From Cladorhizidae sp. MBARI D1340-BT2 (lineage: Eukaryota; Porifera; Demospongiae; Poecilosclerida; Cladorhizidae), in contig JAQNBH010000002.1 of the NCBI GenBank assembly GCA_028752905.1, positions 21,587,059-21,651,058 of the forward strand: DNA of 64,000 nt. The letters are read 5' to 3'. The notes under the pieces are model-generated. The model was not told the DNA's origin, did not search any database, and worked only from the letters and a program-made list of their open reading frames with translations. The number at the start of each line of letters is the position of its first letter. The stretch's first letter is position 1. Positions 47,801 through 60,166 of the stretch are shown piece after piece. Both the position numbers and the translations under genes were made by a program.

Positions 47801-49877
47801 CATATCAAGTCCATTACAGTGAAGTATGCAGAATATTATGGATGTTTGATATCAACAGAGAGCACAGGGAGAGACCTATCTTAATAGCTATATATCAAGT
47901 TTATACAGTGAAGTGTGGAGAATCTATGAAGCTAACCTGTTTAGCATCAAGATAGAGAACACATAGAGAAACCTATCTTGTGATTCTATGTTTGCAGAAT
48001 ATACGGATGTTTGGTATCAAGAGAGAGAACAGAGAGAGGCCTACCTTTAGAGCTATATATCAAGTCTATTCAGTGAAGTGTGGAGAATCTATGAAGCTAA
48101 CATGTTTAGCTCAAGATAGAGAACACTGAGAGATACCTATCTTGCAAGTCCATTACAGTGAAGTGTGCAGCATATATGGATGTTTGGTATCAAGAGAGAG
48201 CACTTAGAGAGTCCTATCTTAATAGCTATACATCAAGTCTATTCAGTGAAGTGTGGAGAATCTATGAAGCTAACCTGTTTAGCATCAAGATAGAGAACAC
48301 ATAGAGAAACCTATCTTGTGATTCTATGTTTGCAGAATATACGGATGTTTGGTATCAAGAGAGAGAACAGAGAGAGGCCTACCTTTAGAGCTATATATCA
48401 AGTCTATTCAGTGAAGTGTGGAGAATCTATGAAGCTAACATGTTCAGCTCAAGATAGAGAACACTGAGAGATACCTATCTTGCAAGTCCATTACAGTGAA
48501 GTGTGCAGAATATATGGATGTTTGGTATCAAGAGAGAGCACTTAGAGAGTCCTATCTTAATAGCTATACATCAAGTCTATTCAGTGAAGTGTGGATAATC
48601 TACGAAGCTAACATGTTTAGCATCAAGTAAGAGTACAATTCATAACTGCCCTAATTAACAAGACCAAAGTCCCAGATTTTGTCAACTGATAGAGAAGGCC
48701 CTTATCTGCAACATGTCAACAGATTATCAATAAATGTAGTGGTTTTTCACTGGCAGGCCACCGCTTTGGCAACTGGAAAACGCCAGGAAAGATCGCAAAC
48801 CTTACCACTTCAAATCACCATAACTTGCTAATACTTAGAGTACTCAAAATTTTGGCACGTACAAAAGACAGATAATTAGAAGGGCTATCTGATGATATAA
48901 AAATTATCTTTTTTGGGTAAAGTGTAGAAATGTTATGAGCTTTACGGCAAAATAACAAGATTTTTTGGGGGAAAATGAGAAACATATATATAGACCAAAT
49001 TAGGGCAAATATCAAGATAGAGAACACACAATGAAACCTATCATTCGAATCATATCAAGTCCATTACAGTGAAGTATGCAGAATATTATGGATGTTTGAT
49101 ATCAACAGAGAGCACAGGGAGAGACCTATCTTAATAGCTATATATCAAGTTTATACAGTGAAGTGTGGAGAATCTATGAAGCTAACCTGTTTAGCATCAA
49201 GATAGAGAACACATAGAGAAACCTATCTTGTGATTCTATGTTTGCAGAATATACGGATGTTTGGTATCAAGAGAGAGAACAGAGAGAGGCCTACCTTTAG
49301 AGCTATATATCAAGTCTATTCAGTGAAGTGTGGAGAATCTATGAAGCTAACATGTTTAGCTCAAGATAGAGAACACTGAGAGATACCTATCTTGCAAGTC
49401 CATTACAGTGAAGTGTGCAGCATATATGGATGTTTGGTATCAAGAGAGAGCACTTAGAGAGTCCTATCTTAATAGCTATACATCAAGTCTATTCAGTGAA
49501 GTGTGGAGAATCTATGAAGCTAACCTGTTTAGCATCAAGATAGAGAACACATAGAGAAACCTATCTTGTGATTCTATGTTTGCAGAATATACGGATGTTT
49601 GGTATCAAGAGAGAGAACAGAGAGAGGCCTACCTTTAGAGCTATATATCAAGTCTATTCAGTGAAGTGTGGAGAATCTATGAAGCTAACATGTTCAGCTC
49701 AAGATAGAGAACACTGAGAGATACCTATCTTGCAAGTCCATTACAGTGAAGTGTGCAGAATATATGGATGTTTGGTATCAAGAGAGAGCACTTAGAGAGT
49801 CCTATCTTAATAGCTATACATCAAGTCTATTCAGTGAAGTGTGGATAATCTACGAAGCTAACATGTTTAGCATCAAG
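44882..49877 (+). repeat. Four-unit long higher-order repeat, copy 2 (4996 bp)
   Basis: Units start at 44882 (1246 bp, no ATAT), 46128 (CCGGTGAT), 47378 (GAAGTATGC at 47821) and 48628. The offset from copy 1 is 4997 bp before the extra G in copy 1 and 4996 bp after it. The fourth unit has GAAGTATGC too (near 49071), which its partner at 43632 lacks. Confidence 0.9.
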
Positions 49878-51127
49878 TAAGAGTACAATTCATAACTGCC
49901 CTAATTAACAAGACCAAAGTTCCAGATTTTGTCAACTGATAGAGAAGGCCCTTATCTGCAACATGTCAACAGATTATCAATAAATGTAGTGGTTTTTCAC
50001 TGGCAGGCCACCGCTTTGGCAACTGGAAAACGCCAGGAAAGATCGCAAACCTTACCACTTCAAATCACCATAACTTGCTAATACTTAGAGTACTCAAAAT
50101 TTTGGCACGTACAAAAGACAGATAATTAGAAGGGCTATCTGATGATATAAAAATTATCTTTTTTGGGTAAAGTGTAGAAATGTTATGAGCTTTACGGCAA
50201 AATAACAAGATTTTTTGGGGGAAAATGAGAAACATATATATAGACCAAATTAGGGCAAATATCAAGATAGAGAACACACAATGAAACCTATCATTCGAAT
50301 CATATCAAGTCCATTACAGTGAAGTGTGCAGAATATTATGGATGTTTGATATCAACAGAGAGCACAGGGAGAGACCTATCTTAATAGCTATATATCAAGT
50401 TTATACAGTGAAGTGTGGAGAATCTATGAAGCTAACCTGTTTAGCATCAAGATAGAGAACACATAGAGAAACCTATCTTGTGATTCTATGTTTGCAGAAT
50501 ATACGGATGTTTGGTATCAAGAGAGAGAACAGAGAGAGACCTACCTTTAGAGCTATATATCAAGTCTATTCAGTGAAGTGTGGAGAATCTATGAAGCTAA
50601 CATGTTTAGCTCAAGATAGAGAACACTGAGAGATACCTATCTTGCAAGTCCATTACAGTGAAGTGTGCAGCATATATGGATGTTTGGTATCAAGAGAGAG
50701 CACTTAGAGAGTCCTATCTTAATAGCTATACATCAAGTCTATTCAGTGAAGTGTGGAGAATCTATGAAGCTAACCTGTTTAGCATCAAGATAGAGAACAC
50801 ATAGAGAAACCTATCTTGTGATTCTATGTTTGCAGAATATACGGATGTTTGGTATCAAGAGAGAGAACAGAGAGAGGCCTACCTTTAGAGCTATATATCA
50901 AGTCTATTCAGTGAAGTGTGGAGAATCTATGAAGCTAACATGTTCAGCTCAAGATAGAGAACACTGAGAGATACCTATCTTGCAAGTCCATTACAGTGAA
51001 GTGTGCAGAATATATGGATGTTTGGTATCAAGAGAGAGCACTTAGAGAGTCCTATCTTAATAGCTATACATCAAGTCTATTCAGTGAAGTGTGGATAATC
51101 TACGAAGCTAACATGTTTAGCATCAAG
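49878..51127 (+). repeat. 1250-bp unit with markers shared with 55786
   Basis: It carries AAAGTTCCAG at about 49917 and AGAGAGACCTACC near 50532, where most units have AAAGTCCCAG and AGAGAGGCCTACC. Both variants recur 5908 bp later, in the unit at 55786. Confidence 0.88.
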
Positions 51128-52039
51128 TAAGAGTACAATTCATAACTGCCCTAATTAACAAGACCAAAGTCCCAGATTTTGTCAACTGATAGAGAAGGCC
51201 CTTATCTGCAACATGTCAACAGATTCTCAATAAATGTAGTGGTTTTTCACTGGCAGGCCACCGCTTTGGCAACTGGAAAACGCCAGGAAAGATCGCAAAC
51301 CTTACCACTTCAAATCACCATAACTTGCTAATACTTAGAGTACTCAAAATTTTGGCACGTACAAAAGACAGATAATTAGAAGGGCTATCTGATGATATAA
51401 AAATTATCTTTTTTGGGTAAAGTGTAGAAATGTTATGAGCTTTACGGCAAAATAACAAGATTTTTTGGGGGAAAATGAGAAACATATATATAGACCAAAT
51501 TAGGGCAAATATCAAGATAGAGAACACACAATGAAACCTATCATTCGAATCATATCAAGTCCATTACAGTGAAGTGTGCAGAATATTATGGATGTTTGAT
51601 ATCAACAGAGAGCACAGGGAGAGACCTATCTTAATAGCTATATATCAAGTTTATACAGTGAAGTGTGGAGAATCTATGAAGCTAACCTGTTTAGCATCAA
51701 GATAGAGAACACATAGAGAAACCTATCTTGTGATTCTATGTTTGCAGAATATACGGATGTTTGGTATCAAGAGAGAGAACAGAGAGAGGCCTACCTTTAG
51801 AGCTATATATCAAGTCTATTCAGTGAAGTGTGGAGAATCTATGAAGCTAACATGTTTAGCTCAAGATAGAGAACACTGAGAGATACCTATCTTGCAAGTC
51901 CATTACAGTGAAGTGTGCAGCATATATGGATGTTTGGTATCAAGAGAGAGCACTTAGAGAGTCCTATCTTAATAGCTATACATCAAGTCTATTCAGTGAA
52001 GTGTGGATAATCTACGAAGCTAACATGTTTAGCATCAAG
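51128..52039 (+). repeat. Collapsed long unit (912 bp)
   Basis: The core has ATAT and the S-class variants of long units, and the A3 carries the GCAGCAT marker (about 51919) that otherwise sits in the first copy of the 338-bp block. The sequence then goes directly to B3 (GTGTGGATAATC) instead of to a second B1. The second 338-bp copy is therefore absent. It looks like a contracted 1250-bp unit rather than a 908-bp unit. It also has AGATTCTCAATAAA near 51222 where others read AGATTATCAATAAA. Confidence 0.85.
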
Positions 52040-54539
52040 TAAGAGTACAATTCATAACTGCCCTAATTAACAAGACCAAAGTCCCAGATTTTGTCAACTG
52101 ATAGAGAAGGCCCTTATCTGCAACATGTCAACAGATTATCAATAAATGTAGTGGTTTTTCACTGGCAGGCCACCGCTTTGGCAACTGGAAAACGCCAGGA
52201 AAGATCGCAAACCTTACCACTTCAAATCACCATAACTTGCTAATACTTAGAGTACTCAAAATTTTGGCACGTACAAAAGACAGATAATTAGAAGGGCTAT
52301 CTGATGATATAAAAATTATCTTTTTTGGGTAAAGTGTAGAAATGTTATGAGCTTTACGGCAAAATAACAAGATTTTTTGGGGGAAAATGAGAAACATATA
52401 TATAGACCAAATTAGGGCAAATATCAAGATAGAGAACACACAATGAAACCTATCATTCGAATCATATCAAGTCCATTACAGTGAAGTGTGCAGAATATTA
52501 TGGATGTTTGATATCAACAGAGAGCACAGGGAGAGACCTATCTTAATAGCTATATATCAAGTTTATACAGTGAAGTGTGGAGAATCTATGAAGCTAACCT
52601 GTTTAGCATCAAGATAGAGAACACATAGAGAAACCTATCTTGTGATTCTATGTTTGCAGAATATACGGATGTTTGGTATCAAGAGAGAGAACAGAGAGAG
52701 GCCTACCTTTAGAGCTATATATCAAGTCTATTCAGTGAAGTGTGGAGAATCTATGAAGCTAACATGTTTAGCTCAAGATAGAGAACACTGAGAGATACCT
52801 ATCTTGCAAGTCCATTACAGTGAAGTGTGCAGCATATATGGATGTTTGGTATCAAGAGAGAGCACTTAGAGAGTCCTATATTAATAGCTATACATCAAGT
52901 CTATTCAGTGAAGTGTGGAGAATCTATGAAGCTAACCTGTTTAGCATCAAGATAGAGAACACATAGAGAAACCTATCTTGTGATTCTATGTTTGCAGAAT
53001 ATACGGATGTTTGGTATCAAGAGAGAGAACAGAGAGAGGCCTACCTTTAGAGCTATATATCAAGTCTATTCAGTGAAGTGTGGAGAATCTATGAAGCTAA
53101 CATGTTCAGCTCAAGATAGAGAACACTGAGAGATACCTATCTTGCAAGTCCATTACAGTGAAGTGTGCAGAATATATGGATGTTTGGTATCAAGAGAGAG
53201 CACTTAGAGAGTCCTATCTTAATAGCTATACATCAAGTCTATTCAGTGAAGTGTGGATAATCTACGAAGCTAACATGTTTAGCATCAAGTAAGAGTACAA
53301 TTCATAACTGCCCTAATTAACAAGACCAAAGTCCCAGATTTTGTCAACTGATAGAGAAGGCCCTTATCTGCAACATGTCAACAGATTATCAATAAATGTA
53401 GTGGTTTTTCACTGGCAGGCCACCGCTTTGGCAACTGGAAAACGCCAGGAAAGATCGCAAACCTTACCACTTCAAATCACCATAACTTGCTAATACTTAG
53501 AGTACTCAAAATTTTGGCACGTACAAAAGACAGATAATTAGAAGGGCTATCTGATGATATAAAAATTATCTTTTTTGGGTAAAGTGTAGAAATGTTATGA
53601 GCTTTACGGCAAAATAACAAGATTTTTTGGGGGAAAATGAGAAACATATATATAGACCAAATTAGGGCAAATATCAAGATAGAGAACACACAATGAAACC
53701 TATCATTCGAATCATATCAAGTCCATTACAGTGAAGTGTGCAGAATATTATGGATGTTTGATATCAACAGAGAGCACAGGGAGAGACCTATCTTAATAGC
53801 TATATATCAAGTTTATACAGTGAAGTGTGGAGAATCTATGAAGCTAACCTGTTTAGCATCAAGATAGAGAACACATAGAGAAACCTATCTTGTGATTCTA
53901 TGTTTGCAGAATATACGGATGTTTGGTATCAAGAGAGAGAACAGAGAGAGGCCTACCTTTAGAGCTATATATCAAGTCTATTCAGTGAAGTGTGGAGAAT
54001 CTATGAAGCTAACATGTTTAGCTCAAGATAGAGAACACTGAGAGATACCTATCTTGCAAGTCCATTACAGTGAAGTGTGCAGCATATATGGATGTTTGGT
54101 ATCAAGAGAGAGCACTTAGAGAGTCCTATCTTAATAGCTATACATCAAGTCTATTCAGTGAAGTGTGGAGAATCTATGAAGCTAACCTGTTTAGCATCAA
54201 GATAGAGAACACATAGAGAAACCTATCTTGTGATTCTATGTTTGCAGAATATACGGATGTTTGGTATCAAGAGAGAGAACAGAGAGAGGCCTACCTTTAG
54301 AGCTATATATCAAGTCTATTCAGTGAAGTGTGGAGAATCTATGAAGCTAACATGTTCAGCTCAAGATAGAGAACACTGAGAGATACCTATCTTGCAAGTC
54401 CATTACAGTGAAGTGTGCAGAATATATGGATGTTTGGTATCAAGAGAGAGCACTTAGAGAGTCCTATCTTAATAGCTATACATCAAGTCTATTCAGTGAA
54501 GTGTGGATAATCTACGAAGCTAACATGTTTAGCATCAAG
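52040..54539 (+). repeat. Two 1250-bp units, the first with CCTATATTAATAG
   Basis: The units start at 52040 and 53290. The variant CCTATATTAATAG at 52875 occurs only once more, at 63564, exactly 10689 bp away. The unit at 53290 is an ordinary 1250-bp unit. Confidence 0.9.
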
Positions 54540-55785
54540 TAAGAGTACAATTCATAACTGCCCTAATTAACAAGACCAAAGTCCCAGATTTTGTCAACTG
54601 ATAGAGAAGGCCCTTATCTGCAACATGTCAACAGATTATCAATAAATGTAGTGGTTTTTCACTGGCAGGCCACCGCTTTGGCAACTGGAAAACGCCAGGA
54701 AAGATCGCAAACCTTACCACTTCAAATCACCATAACTTGCTAATACTTAGAGTACTCAAAATTTTGGCACGTACAAAAGACAGATAATTAGAAGGGCTAT
54801 TCAGTGATATAAAAAATTTCTTTTTTGGGTAAAGTGTAGAACAGTTATGAGCTTTACGGCAAAATAACAAGATTTTTGGGGGGAAAATGAGAAACATATA
54901 GACCAAATTAGGGCAAATATCAAGATAGAGAACACACAATGAAACCTATCATTCGAATCATATCAAGTCCATTACAGTGAAGTGTGCAGAATATTATGGA
55001 TGTTTGATATCAACAGAGAGCACAGGGAGAGACCTATCTTAATAGCTATATATCAAGTTTATACAGTGAAATGTGGAGAATCTATGAAGCTAACCTGTTT
55101 AGCATCAAGATAGAGAACACATAGAGAAACCTATCTTGTGATTCTATGTTTGCAGAATATACGGATGTTTGGTATCAAGAGAGAGAACAGAGAGAGGCCT
55201 ACCTTTAGAGCTATATATCAAGTCTATTCAGTGAAGTGTGGAGAATCTATGAAGCTAACATGTTTAGCTCAAGATAGAGAACACTGAGAGATACCTATCT
55301 TGCAAGTCCATTACAGTGAAGTGTGCAGCATATATGGATGTTTGGTATCAAGAGAGAGCACTTAGAGAGTCCTATCTTAATAGCTATACATCAAGTCTAT
55401 TCAGTGAAGTGTGGAGAATCTATGAAGCTAACCTGTTTAGCATCAAGATAGAGAACACATAGAGAAACCTATCTTGTGATTCTATGTTTGCAGAATATAC
55501 GGATGTTTGGTATCAAGAGAGAGAACAGAGAGAGGCCTACCTTTAGAGCTATATATCAAGTCTATTCAGTGAAGTGTGGAGAATCTATGAAGCTAACATG
55601 TTCAGCTCAAGATAGAGAACACTGAGAGATACCTATCTTGCAAGTCCATTACAGTGAAGTGTGCAGAATATATGGATGTTTGGTATCAAGAGAGAGCACT
55701 TAGAGAGTCCTATCTTAATAGCTATACATCAAGTCTATTCAGTGAAGTGTGGATAATCTACGAAGCTAACATGTTTAGCATCAAG
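54540..55785 (+). repeat. 1246-bp unit with an unusual core
   Basis: The core lacks ATAT and reads TTCAGTGATATAAAAAATTTC, T5G6A4 and GAACAGTTATG, closer to K and C cores than to its S-class neighbours. The tail keeps the long-unit arrangement with GCAGCAT and has GTGAAATGTGG near 55066. It appears to be an older core lineage within the 1250-bp region. Confidence 0.85.
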
Positions 55786-57035
55786 TAAGAGTACAATTCA
55801 TAACTGCCCTAATTAACAAGACCAAAGTTCCAGATTTTGTCAACTGATAGAGAAGGCCCTTATCTGCAACATGTCAACAGATTATCAATAAATGTAGTGG
55901 TTTTTCACTGGCAGGCCACCGCTTTGGCAACTGGAAAACGCCAGGAAAGATCGCAAACCTTACCACTTCAAATCACCATAACTTGCTAATACTTAGAGTA
56001 CTCAAAATTTTGGCACGTACAAAAGACAGATAATTAGAAGGGCTATCTGATGATATAAAAATTATCTTTTTTGGGTAAAGTGTAGAAATGTTATGAGCTT
56101 TACGGCAAAATAACAAGATTTTTTGGGGGAAAATGAGAAACATATATATAGACCAAATTAGGGCAAATATCAAGATAGAGAACACACAATGAAACCTATC
56201 ATTCGAATCATATCAAGTCCATTACAGTGAAGTGTGCAGAATATTATGGATGTTTGATATCAACAGAGAGCACAGGGAGAGACCTATCTTAATAGCTATA
56301 TATCAAGTTTATACAGTGAAGTGTGGAGAATCTATGAAGCTAACCTGTTTAGCATCAAGATAGAGAACACATAGAGAAACCTATCTTGTGATTCTATGTT
56401 TGCAGAATATACGGATGTTTGGTATCAAGAGAGAGAACAGAGAGAGACCTACCTTTAGAGCTATATATCAAGTCTATTCAGTGAAGTGTGGAGAATCTAT
56501 GAAGCTAACATGTTTAGCTCAAGATAGAGAACACTGAGAGATACCTATCTTGCAAGTCCATTACAGTGAAGTGTGCAGCATATATGGATGTTTGGTATCA
56601 AGAGAGAGCACTTAGAGAGTCCTATCTTAATAGCTATACATCAAGTCTATTCAGTGAAGTGTGGAGAATCTATGAAGCTAACCTGTTTAGCATCAAGATA
56701 GAGAACACATAGAGAAACCTATCTTGTGATTCTATGTTTGCAGAATATACGGATGTTTGGTATCAAGAGAGAGAACAGAGAGAGGCCTACCTTTAGAGCT
56801 ATATATCAAGTCTATTCAGTGAAGTGTGGAGAATCTATGAAGCTAACATGTTCAGCTCAAGATAGAGAACACTGAGAGATACCTATCTTGCAAGTCCATT
56901 ACAGTGAAGTGTGCAGAATATATGGATGTTTGGTATCAAGAGAGAGCACTTAGAGAGTCCTATCTTAATAGCTATACATCAAGTCTATTCAGTGAAGTGT
57001 GGATAATCTACGAAGCTAACATGTTTAGCATCAAG
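55786..57035 (+). repeat. 1250-bp unit duplicating 49878
   Basis: AAAGTTCCAG (about 55825) and AGAGAGACCTACC (about 56440) both lie 5908 bp downstream of their counterparts in the unit at 49878. The next unit also has AAAGTTCCAG near 57075, so that variant has spread to the neighbouring unit as well. Confidence 0.88.
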
Positions 57036-57947
57036 TAAGAGTACAATTCATAACTGCCCTAATTAACAAGACCAAAGTTCCAGATTTTGTCAACTGATAG
57101 AGAAGGCCCTTATCTGCAACATGTCAACAGATTATCAATAAATGTAGTGGTTTTTCACTGGCAGGCCACCGCTTTGGCAACTGGAAAACGCCAGGAAAGA
57201 TCGCAAACCTTACCACTTCAAATCACCATAACTTGCTAATACTTAGAGTACTCAAAATTTTGGCACGTACAAAAGACAGATAATTAGAAGGGCTATCTGA
57301 TGATATAAAAATTATCTTTTTTGGGTAAAGTGTAGAAATGTTATGAGCTTTACGGCAAAATAACAAGATTTTTTGGGGGAAAATGAGAAACATATATATA
57401 GACCAAATTAGGGCAAATATCAAGATAGAGAACACACAATGAAACCTATCATTCGAATCATATCAAGTCCATTACAGTGAAGTGTGCAGAATATTATGGA
57501 TGTTTGATATCAACAGAGAGCACAGGGAGAGACCTATCTTAATAGCTATATATCAAGTTTATACAGTGAAGTGTGGAGAATCTATGAAGCTAACCTGTTT
57601 AGCATCAAGATAGAGAACACATAGAGAAACCTATCTTGTGATTCTATGTATGCACAATATACGGATGTTTGGTATCAAGAGAGAGAACAGAGAGAGGCCT
57701 ACCTTTAGAGCTATATTTCAAGTCTATTCAGTGAAGTGTGGAGAATCTATGAAGCTAACATGTTTAGCTCAAGATAGAGAACACTGAGAGATACCTATCT
57801 TGCAAGTCCATTACAGTGAAGTGTGCAGAATATATGGATGTTTGGTATCAAGAGAGAGCACTTAGAGAGTCCTATCTTAATAGCTATACATCAAGTCTAT
57901 TCAGTGAAGTGTGGATAATCTACGAAGCTAACATGTTTAGCATCAAG
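57036..57947 (+). repeat. 912-bp unit, long-type core with short-type tail
   Basis: The core is S class with ATAT, but the tail has GTATGCACAATAT, GCTATATTTCAAG and GCAGAAT, and lacks the GCAGCAT marker of collapsed long units. It therefore joins a long-family core to a 908-family tail. This makes it the junction between the 1250-bp domain and the diverged island that follows. Confidence 0.8.
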
Positions 57948-59763
57948 TAAGAGTACAATTCATAACTGCCCTAATTAACAAGACCAAAGTCCCAGATTTT
58001 GTCAACTGATAGAGAAGGCCCTTATCTGCAACATGTCAACAGATTATCAATAAATGTAGTGGTTTTTCACTGGCAGGCCACCGCTTTGGCAACTGGAAAA
58101 CGCCAGGAAAGATCGCAAACCTTACCACTTCAAATCACCATAACTTGTTAATACTTAGAGTACTCAATATTTTGGCACGTACAAAAGACAGATAATTAGA
58201 AGGGCTATCCGCTGATATAAAAATTATCTTTTTTGGGTAAAGTGTAGAAAAGTTATGAGCTTTACGGCAAAATAACAAGATTTTTGGGGGAAAAATGAGA
58301 AACATATAGACCAAATTAGGGCAAATATCAAGATAGAGAACACACAATGAAACCTATCATTCGAATCATATCAAGTCCATTACAGTGAAGTGTGCAGAAT
58401 ATTATGGATGTTTGATATCAACAGAGAGCACAGGGAGAGACCTATCTTAATAGCTATATATCAAGTTTATACAGTGAAGTGTGGAGAATCTATGAAGCTA
58501 ACCTGTTTAGCATCAAGATAGAGAACACATAGAGAAACCTATCTTGTGATTCTATGTATGCAGAATATACGGATGTTTGGTATCAAGAGAGAGAACAGAG
58601 AGAGGCCTACCTTTAGAGCTATATATCAAGTCTATTCAGTGAAGTGTGGAGAATCTATGAAGCTAACATGTTCAGCTCAAGATAGAGAACACTGAGAGAT
58701 ACCTATCTTGCAAGTCCATTACAGTGAAGTGTGCAGAATATATGGATGTTTGGTATCAAGAGAGAGCACTTAGAGAGTCCTATCTTAATAGCTATACATC
58801 AAGTCTATTCAGTGAAGTGTGGATAATCTACGAAGCTAACATGTTTAGCATCAAGTAAGAGTACAATTCATAACTGCCCTAATTAACAAGACCAAAGTCC
58901 CAGATTTTGTCAACTGATAGAGAAGGCCCTTATCTGCAACATGTCAACAGATTATCAATAAATGTAGTGGTTTTTCACTGGCAGGCCACCGCTTTGGCAA
59001 CTGGAAAACGCCAGGAAAGATCGCAAACCTTACCACTTCAAATCTCCATAACTTGCTAATACTTAGAGTACTCAAAATTTTGGCACGTACAAAAGACAGA
59101 TAATTAGAAGGGCTATCCGGTGATATAAAAAAATTCTTTTTTGGGTAAAGTGTAGAAAAGTTATGAGCTTTACGGCAAAATAACAAGATTTTTGGGGGGA
59201 AAATGAGAAACATATAGACCAAATTAGGGCAAATATCAAGATAGAGAACACACAATGAAACCTATCATTCGAATCATATCAAGTCCATTACAGTGAAGTA
59301 TGCAGAATATTATGGATGTTTGATATCAACAGAGAGCACAGGGAGAGACCTATCTTAATAGCTATATATCAAGTTTATACAGTGAAGTGTGGAGAATCTA
59401 TGAAGCTAACCTGTTTAGCATCAAGATAGAGAACACATAGAGAAACCTATCTTGTGATTCTATGTATGCAGAATATACGGATGTTTGGTATCAAGAGAGA
59501 GAACAGAGAGAGGCCTACCTTTAGAGCTATATATCAAGTCTATTCAGTGAAGTGTGGAGAATCTATGAAGCTAACATGTTTAGCTCAAGATAGAGAACAC
59601 TGAGAGATACCTATCTTGCAAGTCCATTACAGTGAAGTGTGCAGAATATATGGATGTTTGGTATCAAGAGAGAGCACTTGGAGAGTCCTATCTTAATAGC
59701 TGTATAACAAGTCTATTCAGTGAAGTGTGGATAATCTACGAAGCTAACATGTTTAGCATCAAG
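57948..59763 (+). repeat. Two 908-bp units entering the diverged island
   Basis: The first unit (57948) has an A-class core with AACTTGTTAATAC. The second (58856) has CTCC at the M-class site, AAAAAAATTC in the core, and the tail variants GAAGTATGC, CACTTGGAGAG (59675) and AGCTGTATAACAAG. The last two recur only in the tail of the unit at 60167, 1311 bp (403+908) later. Confidence 0.85.
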
Positions 59764-60166
59764 TAAGAGTACAATTCATAACTGCCCTAATTAACAAGAC
59801 CAAAGTCCCAGATTTTGTCAACTGATAGAGAAGGCCCTTATCTGCAACATGTGAACAGATTATCAATAAATGTAGTGGTTTTTCACTGGCAGGCCACCGC
59901 TTTGGCAACTGGAAAACGCCAGGAAAAATCCCAAACCTTACCACTTCAAATCACCATAACTTGCTAATACTTAGAGTACTCAAAATTTTGGCACGTACAA
60001 AAGACAGATAATTAGAAGGGCTATTCGGTGATATAAAAATTATCTTTTTTGGGTAAAGTGTAGAAAAGTTATGAGCTTCACGGCAAAAAAACAAGATTTT
60101 CGGGGGGGAAATGAGAAACATATAGACCAAATTAGGGCAAATATCAAGAACATGTTTAGCATCAAG
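59764..60166 (+). repeat. Minimal 403-bp unit, core without sub-repeats
   Basis: The core ends at ATATCAAG and is followed directly by AACATGTTTAGCATCAAG and another core, so 505 bp (A1 to most of B3) are missing. Diverged features shared with the next core include GTGAACAGATT, ATCCCAAACC, CTTCACGGCAAAAAAACAAG and a C in the homopolymer tract (TTTTCGGG). This is the only place in the window where two cores are nearly adjacent. Confidence 0.92.

Noticed and set aside
59759..59944. 61-residue minus-strand open frame in the diverged core
   Set aside because: It is a shifted version of the same core frame, opened by local substitutions.
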